A DNA stretch of 64,000 nucleotides from JAFGBM01 sp964610155 (GTDB lineage: Bacteria > Actinomycetota > Actinomycetes > Actinomycetales > Demequinaceae): NCBI GenBank assembly GCA_964610155.1, contig CAZSUY010000005.1, forward strand, positions 60,764-124,763. Direction: 5' to 3'. Every line of letters starts with the position of its first letter. The first letter of the stretch is position 1. The position numbers and the translations under genes were made by a program. The notes beneath the pieces are model-generated. The model ran no database searches. It had not been told where the DNA came from and saw nothing but the letters and a program-made list of their open reading frames with translations. This document shows, piece by piece, positions 52,061-60,412 of this stretch.

Positions 52061-53571
52061 GTAGCTCCTATGAGGATGTGCTTGGGCGATTCGACCCCGT
52101 GTTCGGGATCGAGGTCCACGTGGAACTCAACACCGCGACCAAGTTGTTCTGCGGGTGTGCCAATGAGTTCGGCGCCGAGCCGAATACGCGGGTATGCCCC
52201 GTATGTCTCGGACTGCCCGGTTCACTTCCGGTGACGAACGGCAAGGCCGTGGAATCCGCCGTTCGCCTCGGACTTGCGCTCGGCTGTTCCATCCGCGAGT
52301 CGAGTCGATTTGCCAGGAAGAACTACTTCTACCCAGATCTCGCGAAGGACTATCAGATTTCCCAGTACGACGAGCCGACCTGCTACGAAGGGGCACTTGA
52401 CGTCGTCCTGACCGGCGGGAAGACGGTTAGGGTCGGGATCGAGCGAGCCCACATCGAGGAGGACGCAGGCAAGAACACCCACGTGGGCGGCACGGGAGGC
52501 ATCCAGGGCGCGGACCACTCCCTCGTCGACTACAACCGTGGTGGGGTCCCGCTCGTCGAGATCGTCTCCAAGCCCGTGACGGGCATGGGGGTGCGTACCG
52601 CCGAGGTGGCGCGCGCCTACGTCGCCACCATCCGCGACATCGTCAAGGCCCTCGACATCTCCGATGGTCGGATGGAGCAGGGGTCGCTGAGGGCCGACGT
52701 CAACCTCTCCCTCCGACCAAAGGCCGCATCCGGTGAGGACCAGGAGGCCGTGCCCTTCGGGAAGCGCTCGGAGACCAAGAACGTCAACTCCCTTCGGGCG
52801 ATCGAGAAGGCGATCCACTATGAGGTCGCCCGCCAGGGGGAGTTGCTCTCCGCGGGGAAGGCCGTCACCCAGGAGACACGCCACTGGCACGAGGACACCA
52901 ACTCGACGACACCCGGCCGTTCGAAGGAAGAGGCGGACGACTACCGGTACTTCCCCGAGCCCGACCTCATGCCCGTTGAACCGGCCGAGGAGTGGATCGA
53001 GGAGTTGCGTGGCACCCTGCCCGAGCATCCTGCGAAGATGCGCGCTCGGCTTCAGGTTGAGTGGGGCTTCGCCGATCTCGAGATGAGGGACGTGGTGGCC
53101 GCCGATTCGGTGGGGTTGATCGAGGACACGATCGCGGCAGGTGCATCCCCTCAGGCGGCGCGAAAGTGGTGGATGGGTGAGCTCGCGCGCATCGCGAATG
53201 AGACGGGTGTGGACCTCGCTGAATTGCCGGTTACCCCGGCCGACATTGCCGAGCTCCAGGCACTTGTTGATTCCGGGGCCCTCAACGACAAGCTCGCGCG
53301 CCAGGCTCTTGCCGGCACGCTGGCGGGCGAGGGCTCACCCCGGGTCGTAGCGGCAGCGCGGGGTCTCGCCATCGTCTCGGACGATGGCGCGCTCGAGGCG
53401 GCCGTTGATGAGGCCCTCGCCGCCCAGCCTGAAGTGCTCGCCAAGATCAAGGAAGGCAAAGTCCAGGCCGCGGGTGCCATCGTAGGGGCGGTCATGAAGG
53501 CGACACAAGGTCAGGCCGACGCCGGGCGCGTCCGCGAGATCATCCTCCGGAGGGCCGGGGTCGAGGGTTGA
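52057..53571 (+). CDS. gatB: Asp-tRNA(Asn)/Glu-tRNA(Gln) amidotransferase subunit B
   Basis: A 504-residue kinase-like subunit that phosphorylates the tRNA-bound acid and uses ammonia from GatA. FGIEVHVELNTATKLFCGC, CPVCLGLPGSLPVTN and the AHIEEDAGK motif are present, with a C-terminal tRNA-binding YqeY-like domain. ATG 52057 overlaps the gatA stop; the frame is open upstream but not family-like. The next gene starts within its stop (TTGA). Confidence 0.96.
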   Translation: MSSSYEDVLGRFDPVFGIEVHVELNTATKLFCGCANEFGAEPNTRVCPVCLGLPGSLPVTNGKAVESAVRLGLALGCSIRESSRFARKNYFYPDLAKDYQISQYDEPTCYEGALDVVLTGGKTVRVGIERAHIEEDAGKNTHVGGTGGIQGADHSLVDYNRGGVPLVEIVSKPVTGMGVRTAEVARAYVATIRDIVKALDISDGRMEQGSLRADVNLSLRPKAASGEDQEAVPFGKRSETKNVNSLRAIEKAIHYEVARQGELLSAGKAVTQETRHWHEDTNSTTPGRSKEEADDYRYFPEPDLMPVEPAEEWIEELRGTLPEHPAKMRARLQVEWGFADLEMRDVVAADSVGLIEDTIAAGASPQAARKWWMGELARIANETGVDLAELPVTPADIAELQALVDSGALNDKLARQALAGTLAGEGSPRVVAAARGLAIVSDDGALEAAVDEALAAQPEVLAKIKEGKVQAAGAIVGAVMKATQGQADAGRVREIILRRAGVEG

Positions 53572-54542
53572 TCACGCTCTCAGTCCCCGACGAGCGATTC
53601 GTGCCGCTTGTGGGGGACCTTGGCCCCGACGCCAGGGCGGTCGTGTGGGACATGGAGGACGAGGCGCCCGAGGATCTTCGAGAGGCCCTCACCATCGCCG
53701 CCGTGCCGTACTACAAGGGCGGAGGCACGATGCTCCGGCGGACACACGCTCTGCCCAACCTTCGCCTCCTCCAGCTTCCCTCGGCCGGTTACGAGCACGC
53801 GATCGAGCACACCCCGCCTAGCGTGGCCCTGGCGAACGCCCGCGGCGTGCATGACACCGGGACATCGGAGATGGCCATCGGGCTCGCCCTCGCGGTTCTA
53901 AGGGGCATCGACGAAGCCGCCCGCGACATGACGACGGGAACGTGGAGATGGCGGGAGCTGACCTCGCTCGCCGATCGGAGGTGCCTGATCGTTGGGTATG
54001 GGAGCATCGGCGCTGCCATAGCACTGAGGCTCGAAGCCATGGAGGCGGAGGTCACGGCGGTGGCCAGGACCGCCCGCACCGACCCCAACGGCCGCGCCAT
54101 TCATGGCGCGGATGAGTTGCTCGCCCTACTCGGCACGGCTGAGGTCGTCTTCGTTGTCACGCCCTTGAGCGAGGAGACCATTCACCTAGTCGACGCACGC
54201 TTCCTCTCGGCGATGACAGACGGAGCCCTTCTGGTCAGCATCGGAAGGGGAAGGGTCGTGGATCAGGAGGCCCTCCTAGCCGAGACAGCATCGGGCCGAC
54301 TCAGAGCCGCCCTCGACGTCGCCGATCCCGAGCCGCTTCCTTCGGACCACCCCCTCTGGCGCACCCCTGGGGTGCTCATCACCCCCCACCTCGGCGGGGC
54401 CGTTCGCGCCGCCGACAGCCGCTTCGCCGCCCTGCTCCGACGCCAGGTCGAGGCGCTCCGAGAGGGCAGGGAGCCCGAGAACGTCGTCGCCGTCGGCCCC
54501 TATGCGGACGGCCCCGGCGGGGAGGTGGAGTTCGTCAACTAG
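53568..54542 (+). CDS. D-isomer specific 2-hydroxyacid dehydrogenase
   Basis: A 324-residue NAD-dependent dehydrogenase. The Rossmann motif is VGYGSIGAAIALRLEAM; the catalytic Arg, Glu and His are in VSIGRGRVVD, DVADPEPLP and ITPHLGG. The family includes glyoxylate/hydroxypyruvate and phosphoglycerate-like dehydrogenases; substrate not assignable. The TTG start overlaps the gatB stop by 4 nt; its own stop overlaps the convergent remnant gene in CTAG. Confidence 0.86.
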   Translation: MITLSVPDERFVPLVGDLGPDARAVVWDMEDEAPEDLREALTIAAVPYYKGGGTMLRRTHALPNLRLLQLPSAGYEHAIEHTPPSVALANARGVHDTGTSEMAIGLALAVLRGIDEAARDMTTGTWRWRELTSLADRRCLIVGYGSIGAAIALRLEAMEAEVTAVARTARTDPNGRAIHGADELLALLGTAEVVFVVTPLSEETIHLVDARFLSAMTDGALLVSIGRGRVVDQEALLAETASGRLRAALDVADPEPLPSDHPLWRTPGVLITPHLGGAVRAADSRFAALLRRQVEALREGREPENVVAVGPYADGPGGEVEFVN

Positions 54543-54853
54543 TCTTCCTCCTTATGCGCCCCGGGTCGGTGGTTCGAGAAGTCATTCAGGGCTAGGCAGG
54601 CCTCGACGACGGCGACGAGTTCGTCGCGACACGCCTCAGCCTCCTCGACGGATGCCACACGGAAGGTGCTCGCGGCGTGGGTGTCTCCCGTGAGGTGGGG
54701 GAAGTCCCCGATGACCGACGCTCCCTTGTGAAACATGAGGGAAGCATGCCGCTTCGAGGCGGGGAAGAAGGTTGCCAGTGCACCACGTTCTTCATGGGGT
54801 TGTCGTAGGCCACCATCCAGGCTAGGTGCGACCCCGATATTGCACCAGGATGC
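54539..54853 (-). pseudogene. Frameshifted, N-terminally truncated DUF1801-like gene
   Basis: On the minus strand, one frame encodes GSHLAWMVAYDNPMKNVVHW and another continues FFPASKRHASLMFHKGASV to the stop at 54539. Removing one G from the GGGG run (54832-54835) and adding one G near 54775 would join them into one protein. No start codon is available upstream before the stop of the TipAS gene (54854-54856), so the N-terminus is missing as well. The sequence resembles small DUF1801-type proteins; that name is tentative. Either a decaying gene or two homopolymer errors. Confidence 0.55.
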
Positions 54854-55270
54854 CTACTGGAGGTTCGCGTCGGCCCAGTGGTGTATGGCGTCGTGCAACA
54901 GTTCGGCTGTGCCGTCTCCGTACTTGTCGTAGTTTGCCCGGAAACGGTGGTCGGCGACATACATGTCGGCTAGGGCGCGATAGGCCTCGCGATCGGGGAG
55001 CCAGAATAGTGAAATCCAGTCGTAGTGCCGGGCCACGAGCGCCTGAACCTCGGGGGACGAAGCCTCTACGTATTCGGCGGCCAGGCCAGCGATGCCCTGG
55101 GCGACCCGAAGGTGCTTCGCCATGTGCTCCTGCTGGCCATCCGGCCCAAGGGCCATCCACGCAGCGTTCGATCGCTCGACCGCGGCGTCTCCCCAACGCG
55201 TGCTGACCTCCGGCTCGTATTCGGTGTTTCCTAGGCCTTCGATGATCCGCTCGATCGGGTTGCCCGTCAT
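54854..55270 (-). CDS. Stand-alone TipAS domain protein
   Basis: A 138-residue helical protein matching the TipAS antibiotic-recognition domain: YEPEVSTRWGDAAVERSNAAW, VQALVARHYDWISLFW, YRALADMYVADHRFRANYDK and HDAIHHWAD. TipAS normally forms the C-terminal half of the MerR regulator TipAL and covalently binds thiopeptides through a Cys; here there is no helix-turn-helix and no Cys in the mature sequence, so covalent capture is unlikely. ATG 55270 is 7 nt after the stop of the transporter gene, so the two are co-transcribed. Confidence 0.8.
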   Translation of the reverse strand: MTGNPIERIIEGLGNTEYEPEVSTRWGDAAVERSNAAWMALGPDGQQEHMAKHLRVAQGIAGLAAEYVEASSPEVQALVARHYDWISLFWLPDREAYRALADMYVADHRFRANYDKYGDGTAELLHDAIHHWADANLQ

Positions 55271-55277
55271 AGGAGCA

Positions 55278-57362
55278 TCACTTGGACTTCTTTGGTCTGG
55301 GAAGGGAACGGCGGCGGGTCTTTTCGGTCGAGGGTTTGGGGGTGCCGTTCCGCGGAGTGCTAAGCGGGCGTAGGGCGGGAATCGCGCGGACGGGTTCGCC
55401 ACGACGCTCCTGCCCGGGGAGGGGTCGAGGCGGGCGAGTGTAGAGGGCGCGCGAGGAGTCGAGGAGCCAAGGAACCAAGGTGACCTGGACGCCGGGGAAG
55501 AGCATGAGACGCTTTCGCACCTGTTGAGTGCGCCTGTTGTGGAGGAAACCCTCCCACCAGTGGCCGTAGATGTATTGCGGGGCGTAGATGGTGATGACCT
55601 CGGAGCCGTGCACCTCGCGATGAGCCTTGATGTACTCGATGAGTGGCGTGCTGACGTCGCGGTACGGCGAAGGGATGGTGACGAGGGGTACGAGGATTTT
55701 ATGTCGACGCCACGCACGCCTCAGGCGGTCTGCCGCTGCCTCATCCATCTCGATATGTACCGCCTCGAGGCTCTTATGGTCGGCCGCAATGGCGTAGTCG
55801 AGGGCCTTGAGGGCGGGCTTGTGGAGGCGGCCGACGAGAACGATTGCGTGATCACCCAAGGATCCGAATTCCATCTTGGTATCCAAACGGATCTGATTGT
55901 CGACATGGCGATAATGCTTCTTCGTGTTGTACAGAACGAAAATGATGATGGGCATGAGGGTGAAGACGATCCAGGCCCCGTGGGTGAACTTCGTGACGGT
56001 CACAATGACGAGGACAGAAGCCGTCGAGACCATGCCGATTGCGTTGATGAATCGACTGATGAGCGCTTCACGTCTCGGCACCGTTTTGAGTCGGAGTTCC
56101 CGCGTCCAGTGGACGACCATGCCGGTTTGTCCGAGGGTGAAGCTGATGAACACGCCGATGATGTACATCTGGATGAGATGGGTGAGGCTGGCGCGGAAGG
56201 TGATCAGGAGCAGGGCCGCGGCCAATCCGAGGCTGATGACGCCATTGGAAAAGACGAGGCGGTCACCTCGTGTGCGCATGGCTTTGGGGGCATAGTTGTC
56301 CCTCGCGAGCACGGAACTGAGCAGGGGGAAGCCGTTGAAGGCCGTGTTGGCGGCGAGAAGTAGGACGATGGCCGTCGTGAATTGGACGGCAAAAAACAGC
56401 AGGTGAAGGTCGGTCCCATCGACGGACGCGGCGATCTGGGCGATGACGCTTCGTTGTGGTTCGCTACCGCACTCCGTCCAACCCTGGAGGTCGCATGGAT
56501 GTTCGGCGTAATGGACATGAGTGAGGATGGCGAGCGCCGTGATGCCGGCGAAGAACGATGTCGCGATGAGGCCCATCATGGTGAGGGTCCTCTGGGCGTT
56601 GCGTACCTTGGGAATCCGGAAGGCGGGTACGCCGTTGGCGACCGCTTCGACCCCGGTTAGGGTCGCGCAGCCGCTTGCGAATGCGCGAAGGACCAATAGC
56701 ACAATGGCGGCCTGGCCCATCGACACTTCGTTGATCATGTATCCCGCCGACTCGGCTTGTGGGAGGGTCCCCATGGCGTTTCGGATGAGGCCGATGATGA
56801 TGGTCAGGCCGACACTGCCCATGAAGAGGTAGGTCGGCAGCGCGAAGGCCCTGCCGGACTCCCTCACTCCTCTGAGGTTCATGGCGACGAGGATGACGAC
56901 GAAGACGATCGCCATCTCTACCCTGAGGAAATCGATCTCGGGGAGGGCCGAGATGATGTTGTCCACCCCGGACGCGATCGACACGGCCACGGTCAGGACG
57001 TAATCGATAAGTAGCGCTGCGGCGACGATCATGCCGGGCCACGGGCCGAGGTTTTTATGTGCGACCTCGTAGTCGCCGCCCCCAGAGGGGTAGGCCTTGA
57101 TGAGTTGCCGGTATGAGGCGATGACGATGAGGAGGAGGCAGATGATGGCGGCCGCGACTTGTGGAGCAAAGGAAAGGAAGCTCAGGCCACCGAGTCCGAG
57201 GATCATCAGAAGCTCTTGGGGGCCGTAGGCGACTGAGGAGAGGGCGTCGGAGGCGAAGACGGGGAGGGCGATCGACTTCCGCAGTAACTGGCCTTCGAGA
57301 TGCTCGGAGGCCAGGGGCTGGCCAAGTATGAGCCGCTTGAGGTTCTTTATGCCAAGACGCAC
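55278..57362 (-). CDS. APC-superfamily permease, KimA-like potassium importer
   Basis: A 694-residue transporter with about 12 membrane helices (to about residue 470) and a cytoplasmic C-terminal domain of about 150 residues, then a basic Pro/Arg tail. LKRLILGQPL near the start, IALPVFASDALSSVAYGPQE in helix 1 and AVHIEMDE in the C-terminal domain resemble Bacillus KimA (YdaO), a proton-coupled K+ importer controlled by c-di-AMP. GTG start 8 nt after TAGCAT on the minus strand, so nearly leaderless. Amino acid permease is the alternative reading. Confidence 0.8.
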   Translation of the reverse strand: MRLGIKNLKRLILGQPLASEHLEGQLLRKSIALPVFASDALSSVAYGPQELLMILGLGGLSFLSFAPQVAAAIICLLLIVIASYRQLIKAYPSGGGDYEVAHKNLGPWPGMIVAAALLIDYVLTVAVSIASGVDNIISALPEIDFLRVEMAIVFVVILVAMNLRGVRESGRAFALPTYLFMGSVGLTIIIGLIRNAMGTLPQAESAGYMINEVSMGQAAIVLLVLRAFASGCATLTGVEAVANGVPAFRIPKVRNAQRTLTMMGLIATSFFAGITALAILTHVHYAEHPCDLQGWTECGSEPQRSVIAQIAASVDGTDLHLLFFAVQFTTAIVLLLAANTAFNGFPLLSSVLARDNYAPKAMRTRGDRLVFSNGVISLGLAAALLLITFRASLTHLIQMYIIGVFISFTLGQTGMVVHWTRELRLKTVPRREALISRFINAIGMVSTASVLVIVTVTKFTHGAWIVFTLMPIIIFVLYNTKKHYRHVDNQIRLDTKMEFGSLGDHAIVLVGRLHKPALKALDYAIAADHKSLEAVHIEMDEAAADRLRRAWRRHKILVPLVTIPSPYRDVSTPLIEYIKAHREVHGSEVITIYAPQYIYGHWWEGFLHNRRTQQVRKRLMLFPGVQVTLVPWLLDSSRALYTRPPRPLPGQERRGEPVRAIPALRPLSTPRNGTPKPSTEKTRRRSLPRPKKSK

Positions 57363-57436
57363 AAGCCACGATGCTACTCCCGCAATCGCTACGGGTGTGC
57401 ATTCTGGTGAATAGTGCCACTCCCGAGTGTCGGCTT

Positions 57437-57449
57437 TAGACTCCAGGCA
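57437..57449 (+). promoter_or_regulatory. Leaderless promoter of ilvD
   Basis: TAGACT (57437-57442) ends 6 nt before the ilvD ATG at 57449; there is no Shine-Dalgarno. Confidence 0.55.
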
Positions 57450-59146
57450 TGACTACCCCACCCGACATGAAGCCCCATTCCCGCCAGGTGACCGATGGGC
57501 TGGAGGCGTCCGCCGCCCGGGGCATGCTTCGCGCCGTCGGCATGGGGGATGGCGATTTCTCCAAACCTCAGATCGGCATCGCGTCGTCCTGGAACGAGAT
57601 CACGCCCTGCAACCTCTCACTCGATCGTCTGGCCAAGGCGGCAAAGGAAGGCGTCCACTCCGGAGGCGGCTATCCGCTCGAATTCGCGACCATTTCTGTG
57701 AGCGACGGGATCGCCATGGGACACGAGGGCATGCACTTCTCGCTCCCCTCTCGCGACCTCATCGCCGACAGCGTCGAGACCGTCATGCAGGCCGAATGCC
57801 TCGATGGAGCGGTGCTGCTCGCTGGATGCGACAAGTCACTGCCCGGGATGGTCATGGCCGCCGCCCGCCTCGACGTCTCGGCCGTCTTTCTGTATGCCGG
57901 AACGATCGCGCCGGGATGGGTCAAGCTCGAGGACGGGACGGAGAAGCCCGTCACGATCATCGACGCCTTCGAGGCCGTGGGGGCGTGCGCCAGGGGCCTG
58001 ATGTCGCTGGGGGATGTCGACCGTATCGAGCGGGCCATCTGCCCCGGTGAGGGTGCGTGCGGGGGCATGTACACGGCCAACACCATGTCGTCGGCCATCG
58101 AGGCGATGGGGATGGCACTGCCGGGTTCGGCCGCCCCGCCAAGCGCCGACCGACGCAGGGATGCCTTCGCCCATCGATCGGGCGAGGCCGTGGTGGGGCT
58201 TCTCCGCAAGGGGATCACGACCCGGCAGATCATGACGAAGAAAGCCTTCGAGAACGCCATCACCGTCGTCATGGCCCTGGGTGGTTCCACAAACGCCGTG
58301 CTGCACCTCCTCGCGATCGCCCACGAGGCCAACGTCGACCTCACCCTCGACGATTTCTCCCGCATTTCCGACAAGGTGCCTCACCTCGCGGACGTCAAGC
58401 CCTTCGGCGCGTACGTGATGAACGATATCGATCGAGTGGGAGGCATCCCCGTCGTGATGAAGGCGCTCCTCGACGCCGGACTCATCCACGGGGACGCCCT
58501 TACCGTGACGGGTAAGACGGTCGCGGAGAACCTCGTCGACATCGACCCTCCCGACCTCGACGGAAAGATCATCCGCGTCCTCGACAATCCCATCCACAAG
58601 ACCGGCGGCACGACGATCCTTCGGGGTTCCCTTGCGCCGGACGGGGCTGTGGTCAAGACGGCCGGATTCGACTCGGAGGTGTTCGAAGGGACGGCGCGGG
58701 TCTTCGAGCGGGAGCGTGGGGCGCTTGATGCCCTCGCCGATGGAACCATCACCAAGGGCGACGTCGTGGTCATCCGGTACGAAGGCCCGAAGGGTGGTCC
58801 CGGGATGCGGGAGATGCTCGCCATCACCGCGGCCATCAAGGGTGCAGGGCTCGGCAAGGATGTGCTCCTCGTGACCGACGGGCGCTTCTCCGGTGGGACC
58901 ACGGGCCTGTGCGTGGGCCACATCGCACCCGAGGCCACCGACGGCGGCCCCATCGCGTTCGTCAAGGACGGGGACAGGATTCGGCTCGACGTCAAGGCGA
59001 AGACCATTGATGCCCTCGTGAGCAACGAGGAACTCGACGCTCGGAAGTCGGGCTGGAAGCCCCTGCCTCATAAGTTCACGCACGGAGTGCTCGTCAAGTA
59101 CGCGAAACTGGTCGGGAGCGCCTCCCAGGGAGCGGTCCTTGAGTAG
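57449..59146 (+). CDS. ilvD: Dihydroxy-acid dehydratase
   Basis: A 565-residue iron-sulfur enzyme making 2-keto acids for valine and isoleucine synthesis. Cluster ligands are visible in WNEITPCNLSL, LAGCDKSLPGM and GACGGMYTANTM, a three-Cys pattern of the 2Fe-2S class. Other motifs: GRFSGGTTGLCVGH (catalytic Ser loop). It is separated from the rest of the ilv genes by an SDR gene. Confidence 0.96.
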   Translation: MTTPPDMKPHSRQVTDGLEASAARGMLRAVGMGDGDFSKPQIGIASSWNEITPCNLSLDRLAKAAKEGVHSGGGYPLEFATISVSDGIAMGHEGMHFSLPSRDLIADSVETVMQAECLDGAVLLAGCDKSLPGMVMAAARLDVSAVFLYAGTIAPGWVKLEDGTEKPVTIIDAFEAVGACARGLMSLGDVDRIERAICPGEGACGGMYTANTMSSAIEAMGMALPGSAAPPSADRRRDAFAHRSGEAVVGLLRKGITTRQIMTKKAFENAITVVMALGGSTNAVLHLLAIAHEANVDLTLDDFSRISDKVPHLADVKPFGAYVMNDIDRVGGIPVVMKALLDAGLIHGDALTVTGKTVAENLVDIDPPDLDGKIIRVLDNPIHKTGGTTILRGSLAPDGAVVKTAGFDSEVFEGTARVFERERGALDALADGTITKGDVVVIRYEGPKGGPGMREMLAITAAIKGAGLGKDVLLVTDGRFSGGTTGLCVGHIAPEATDGGPIAFVKDGDRIRLDVKAKTIDALVSNEELDARKSGWKPLPHKFTHGVLVKYAKLVGSASQGAVLE

Positions 59147-60161
59147 TCGTGGCACCGGATGCGGATCCTGGCTATCCCTGCAGTCGATGAGTGCTGAGAA
59201 TCGACCGGAATCCGGCACTGAGGGACTTGAGGCGCGTTCCGCGCCCAGCCGGACGGTGGCTGTCACGGGCGCGGGGGGGTTCGTCGGCGGGGCCGTCGCG
59301 GCTGACTTCGAGTCCGTGGGGCATCAGGTCGTGCGGCTCGCGCGGAGGTCTATCCCGGGGCACCCGGAGACGATCCTATGGGACCTGCGCCACGAGTACG
59401 CGGGTGAGGTGCCGCTCCCCAAGGTCGACGCCATCGTCCACTGCGCCGCTTCTCTTGCGACCTTCGATGCCGATCACACCCTGCGGGCGGCGAACGTCGA
59501 CGGATCCCGGCGGATCCTCGAGGCCTGGCCTGGAGTTCCACTAGCCTTTGTCTCGTCCGCGAGCGTGTACCCCGCGAGCGTAGGCGGACTGGCCCTACGT
59601 GAGGACGACGTGACGGGAGAGGGTCTCCACGATGCGTACTCCCGTTCCAAATTGGAGACCGAGGGGGTGCTGGAGGAGGAGGCCGCACGTACCAAGCGTC
59701 CGTTGACGATCCTCCGACCGAGCATCATCTACGGGCCGGGGGATCGCACGATCCTGCCCAACCTCCGGAGGCTGAGGCTCTGGCGGTGGGTGCTTCTGCC
59801 CGGAAGCAAGAGCCGGTGGTCGATGACTCCGGTAAGCCTGCTGTGCGCCGCCGCGCGCGCGGCCGTGGGGTCGATGACGGGGGGATCGGCGTCCAAGACC
59901 CGCGTCGTCAATGTGGCGGAGGAGCCCCCCGAGCGGGTCCGGGACCTCTTCCGGCGCCTGCTTGAGGAGGACGCCGGGCGGAAGCTTCGGGTCATCCCGA
60001 TCCCCGTGTGGATGATGCGGGCCTACGCGGCCATCGTCGAGGCCGTGTGGCGGCTACTCCGGCTAGAAAGCGCACCCGTTGTCACCCGGAGTGCGATCAT
60101 CTATATCTCCGAGGAGAAGATCCTCGACTTATCGGCGATAAGGGTTCTGCTTTCCGGCTAG
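59139..60161 (+). CDS. NAD-dependent epimerase/dehydratase family protein (extended SDR)
   Basis: About 340 residues. A Rossmann motif VTGAGGFVGG follows an unusual Ser/Glu-rich N-terminal 38 residues; the active-site YSRSK (YxxxK) and upstream SSASVYPAS are present, and the C-terminal domain has a hydrophobic helix near residue 295. TTG 59139 has GGGAG 6 nt upstream and overlaps the ilvD stop; ATG 59187 is the alternative start but has no ribosome-binding site. Substrate unknown; 3-beta-hydroxysteroid or sugar epimerase-like activity is possible. Confidence 0.75.
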   Translation: MSSRGTGCGSWLSLQSMSAENRPESGTEGLEARSAPSRTVAVTGAGGFVGGAVAADFESVGHQVVRLARRSIPGHPETILWDLRHEYAGEVPLPKVDAIVHCAASLATFDADHTLRAANVDGSRRILEAWPGVPLAFVSSASVYPASVGGLALREDDVTGEGLHDAYSRSKLETEGVLEEEAARTKRPLTILRPSIIYGPGDRTILPNLRRLRLWRWVLLPGSKSRWSMTPVSLLCAAARAAVGSMTGGSASKTRVVNVAEEPPERVRDLFRRLLEEDAGRKLRVIPIPVWMMRAYAAIVEAVWRLLRLESAPVVTRSAIIYISEEKILDLSAIRVLLSG

Positions 60162-60261
60162 GGTTCGAGAGAGAGTCTTACTATACGAGAACGTGACCCA
60201 CAATGTGAGAAGATTATCAAAATGGACGGAAATGGCGCCCAAGTGCCGTAGAGTCGGGGAC

Positions 60262-60303
60262 ATGCAGGCGAACCTTGTAGTACCCAGGCGCGCGGACATT
60301 TAG
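60262..60303 (+). CDS. ilvB leader peptide
   Basis: Thirteen codons, MQANLVVPRRADI, with the regulatory residues Leu, Val, Val and Ile. The ATG lies 7 nt after the -10 and lacks a Shine-Dalgarno, so it is probably translated from a leaderless transcript. Its codons overlap the first arm of the attenuator hairpin. Confidence 0.75.
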   Translation: MQANLVVPRRADI

Positions 60304-60331
60304 TCCCGTACCTCGGTTCGTCCGCGCGCAT

Positions 60332-60357
60332 CCCCCTCAGAAACCGGAGGGGGTTTT
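60332..60357 (+). terminator. Intrinsic terminator of the ilvB attenuator
   Basis: A 7-bp GC stem (CCCCCTC with GAGGGGG), an 8-nt loop and TTTT. It lies 55 nt before the ilvB ATG. Confidence 0.8.
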
Positions 60358-60412
60358 CCATGCGAGGCGGACGACAAGGCCGCCCCGTTCCATAGGCAAG
60401 CAAGGAGAGATC

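Larger units (their letters stand above)
60249..60357 (+). promoter_or_regulatory. ilvB transcription attenuator
   Basis: TAGAGT (60249-60254) ends 7 nt before a leader ORF. Segment 1 GCGCGCGGAC (60288-60297) pairs perfectly with segment 2 GTCCGCGCGC (60320-60329). CCTCGGTT (60311-60318) can instead pair with AACCGGAGG (60342-60350), which would break the terminator stem CCCCCTC/GAGGGGG (60332-60338 and 60347-60353) followed by TTTT. A ribosome stalled at the Leu-Val-Val codons masks segment 1 and favours antitermination; a ribosome reaching the stop masks 60311-60318 and favours termination. Confidence 0.8.

Noticed and set aside
57836..59266. A 476-codon open frame antisense to ilvD
   Set aside because: Shadow of ilvD for the same reason; composition is rich in Gly, Asp, Arg and Val without motifs.
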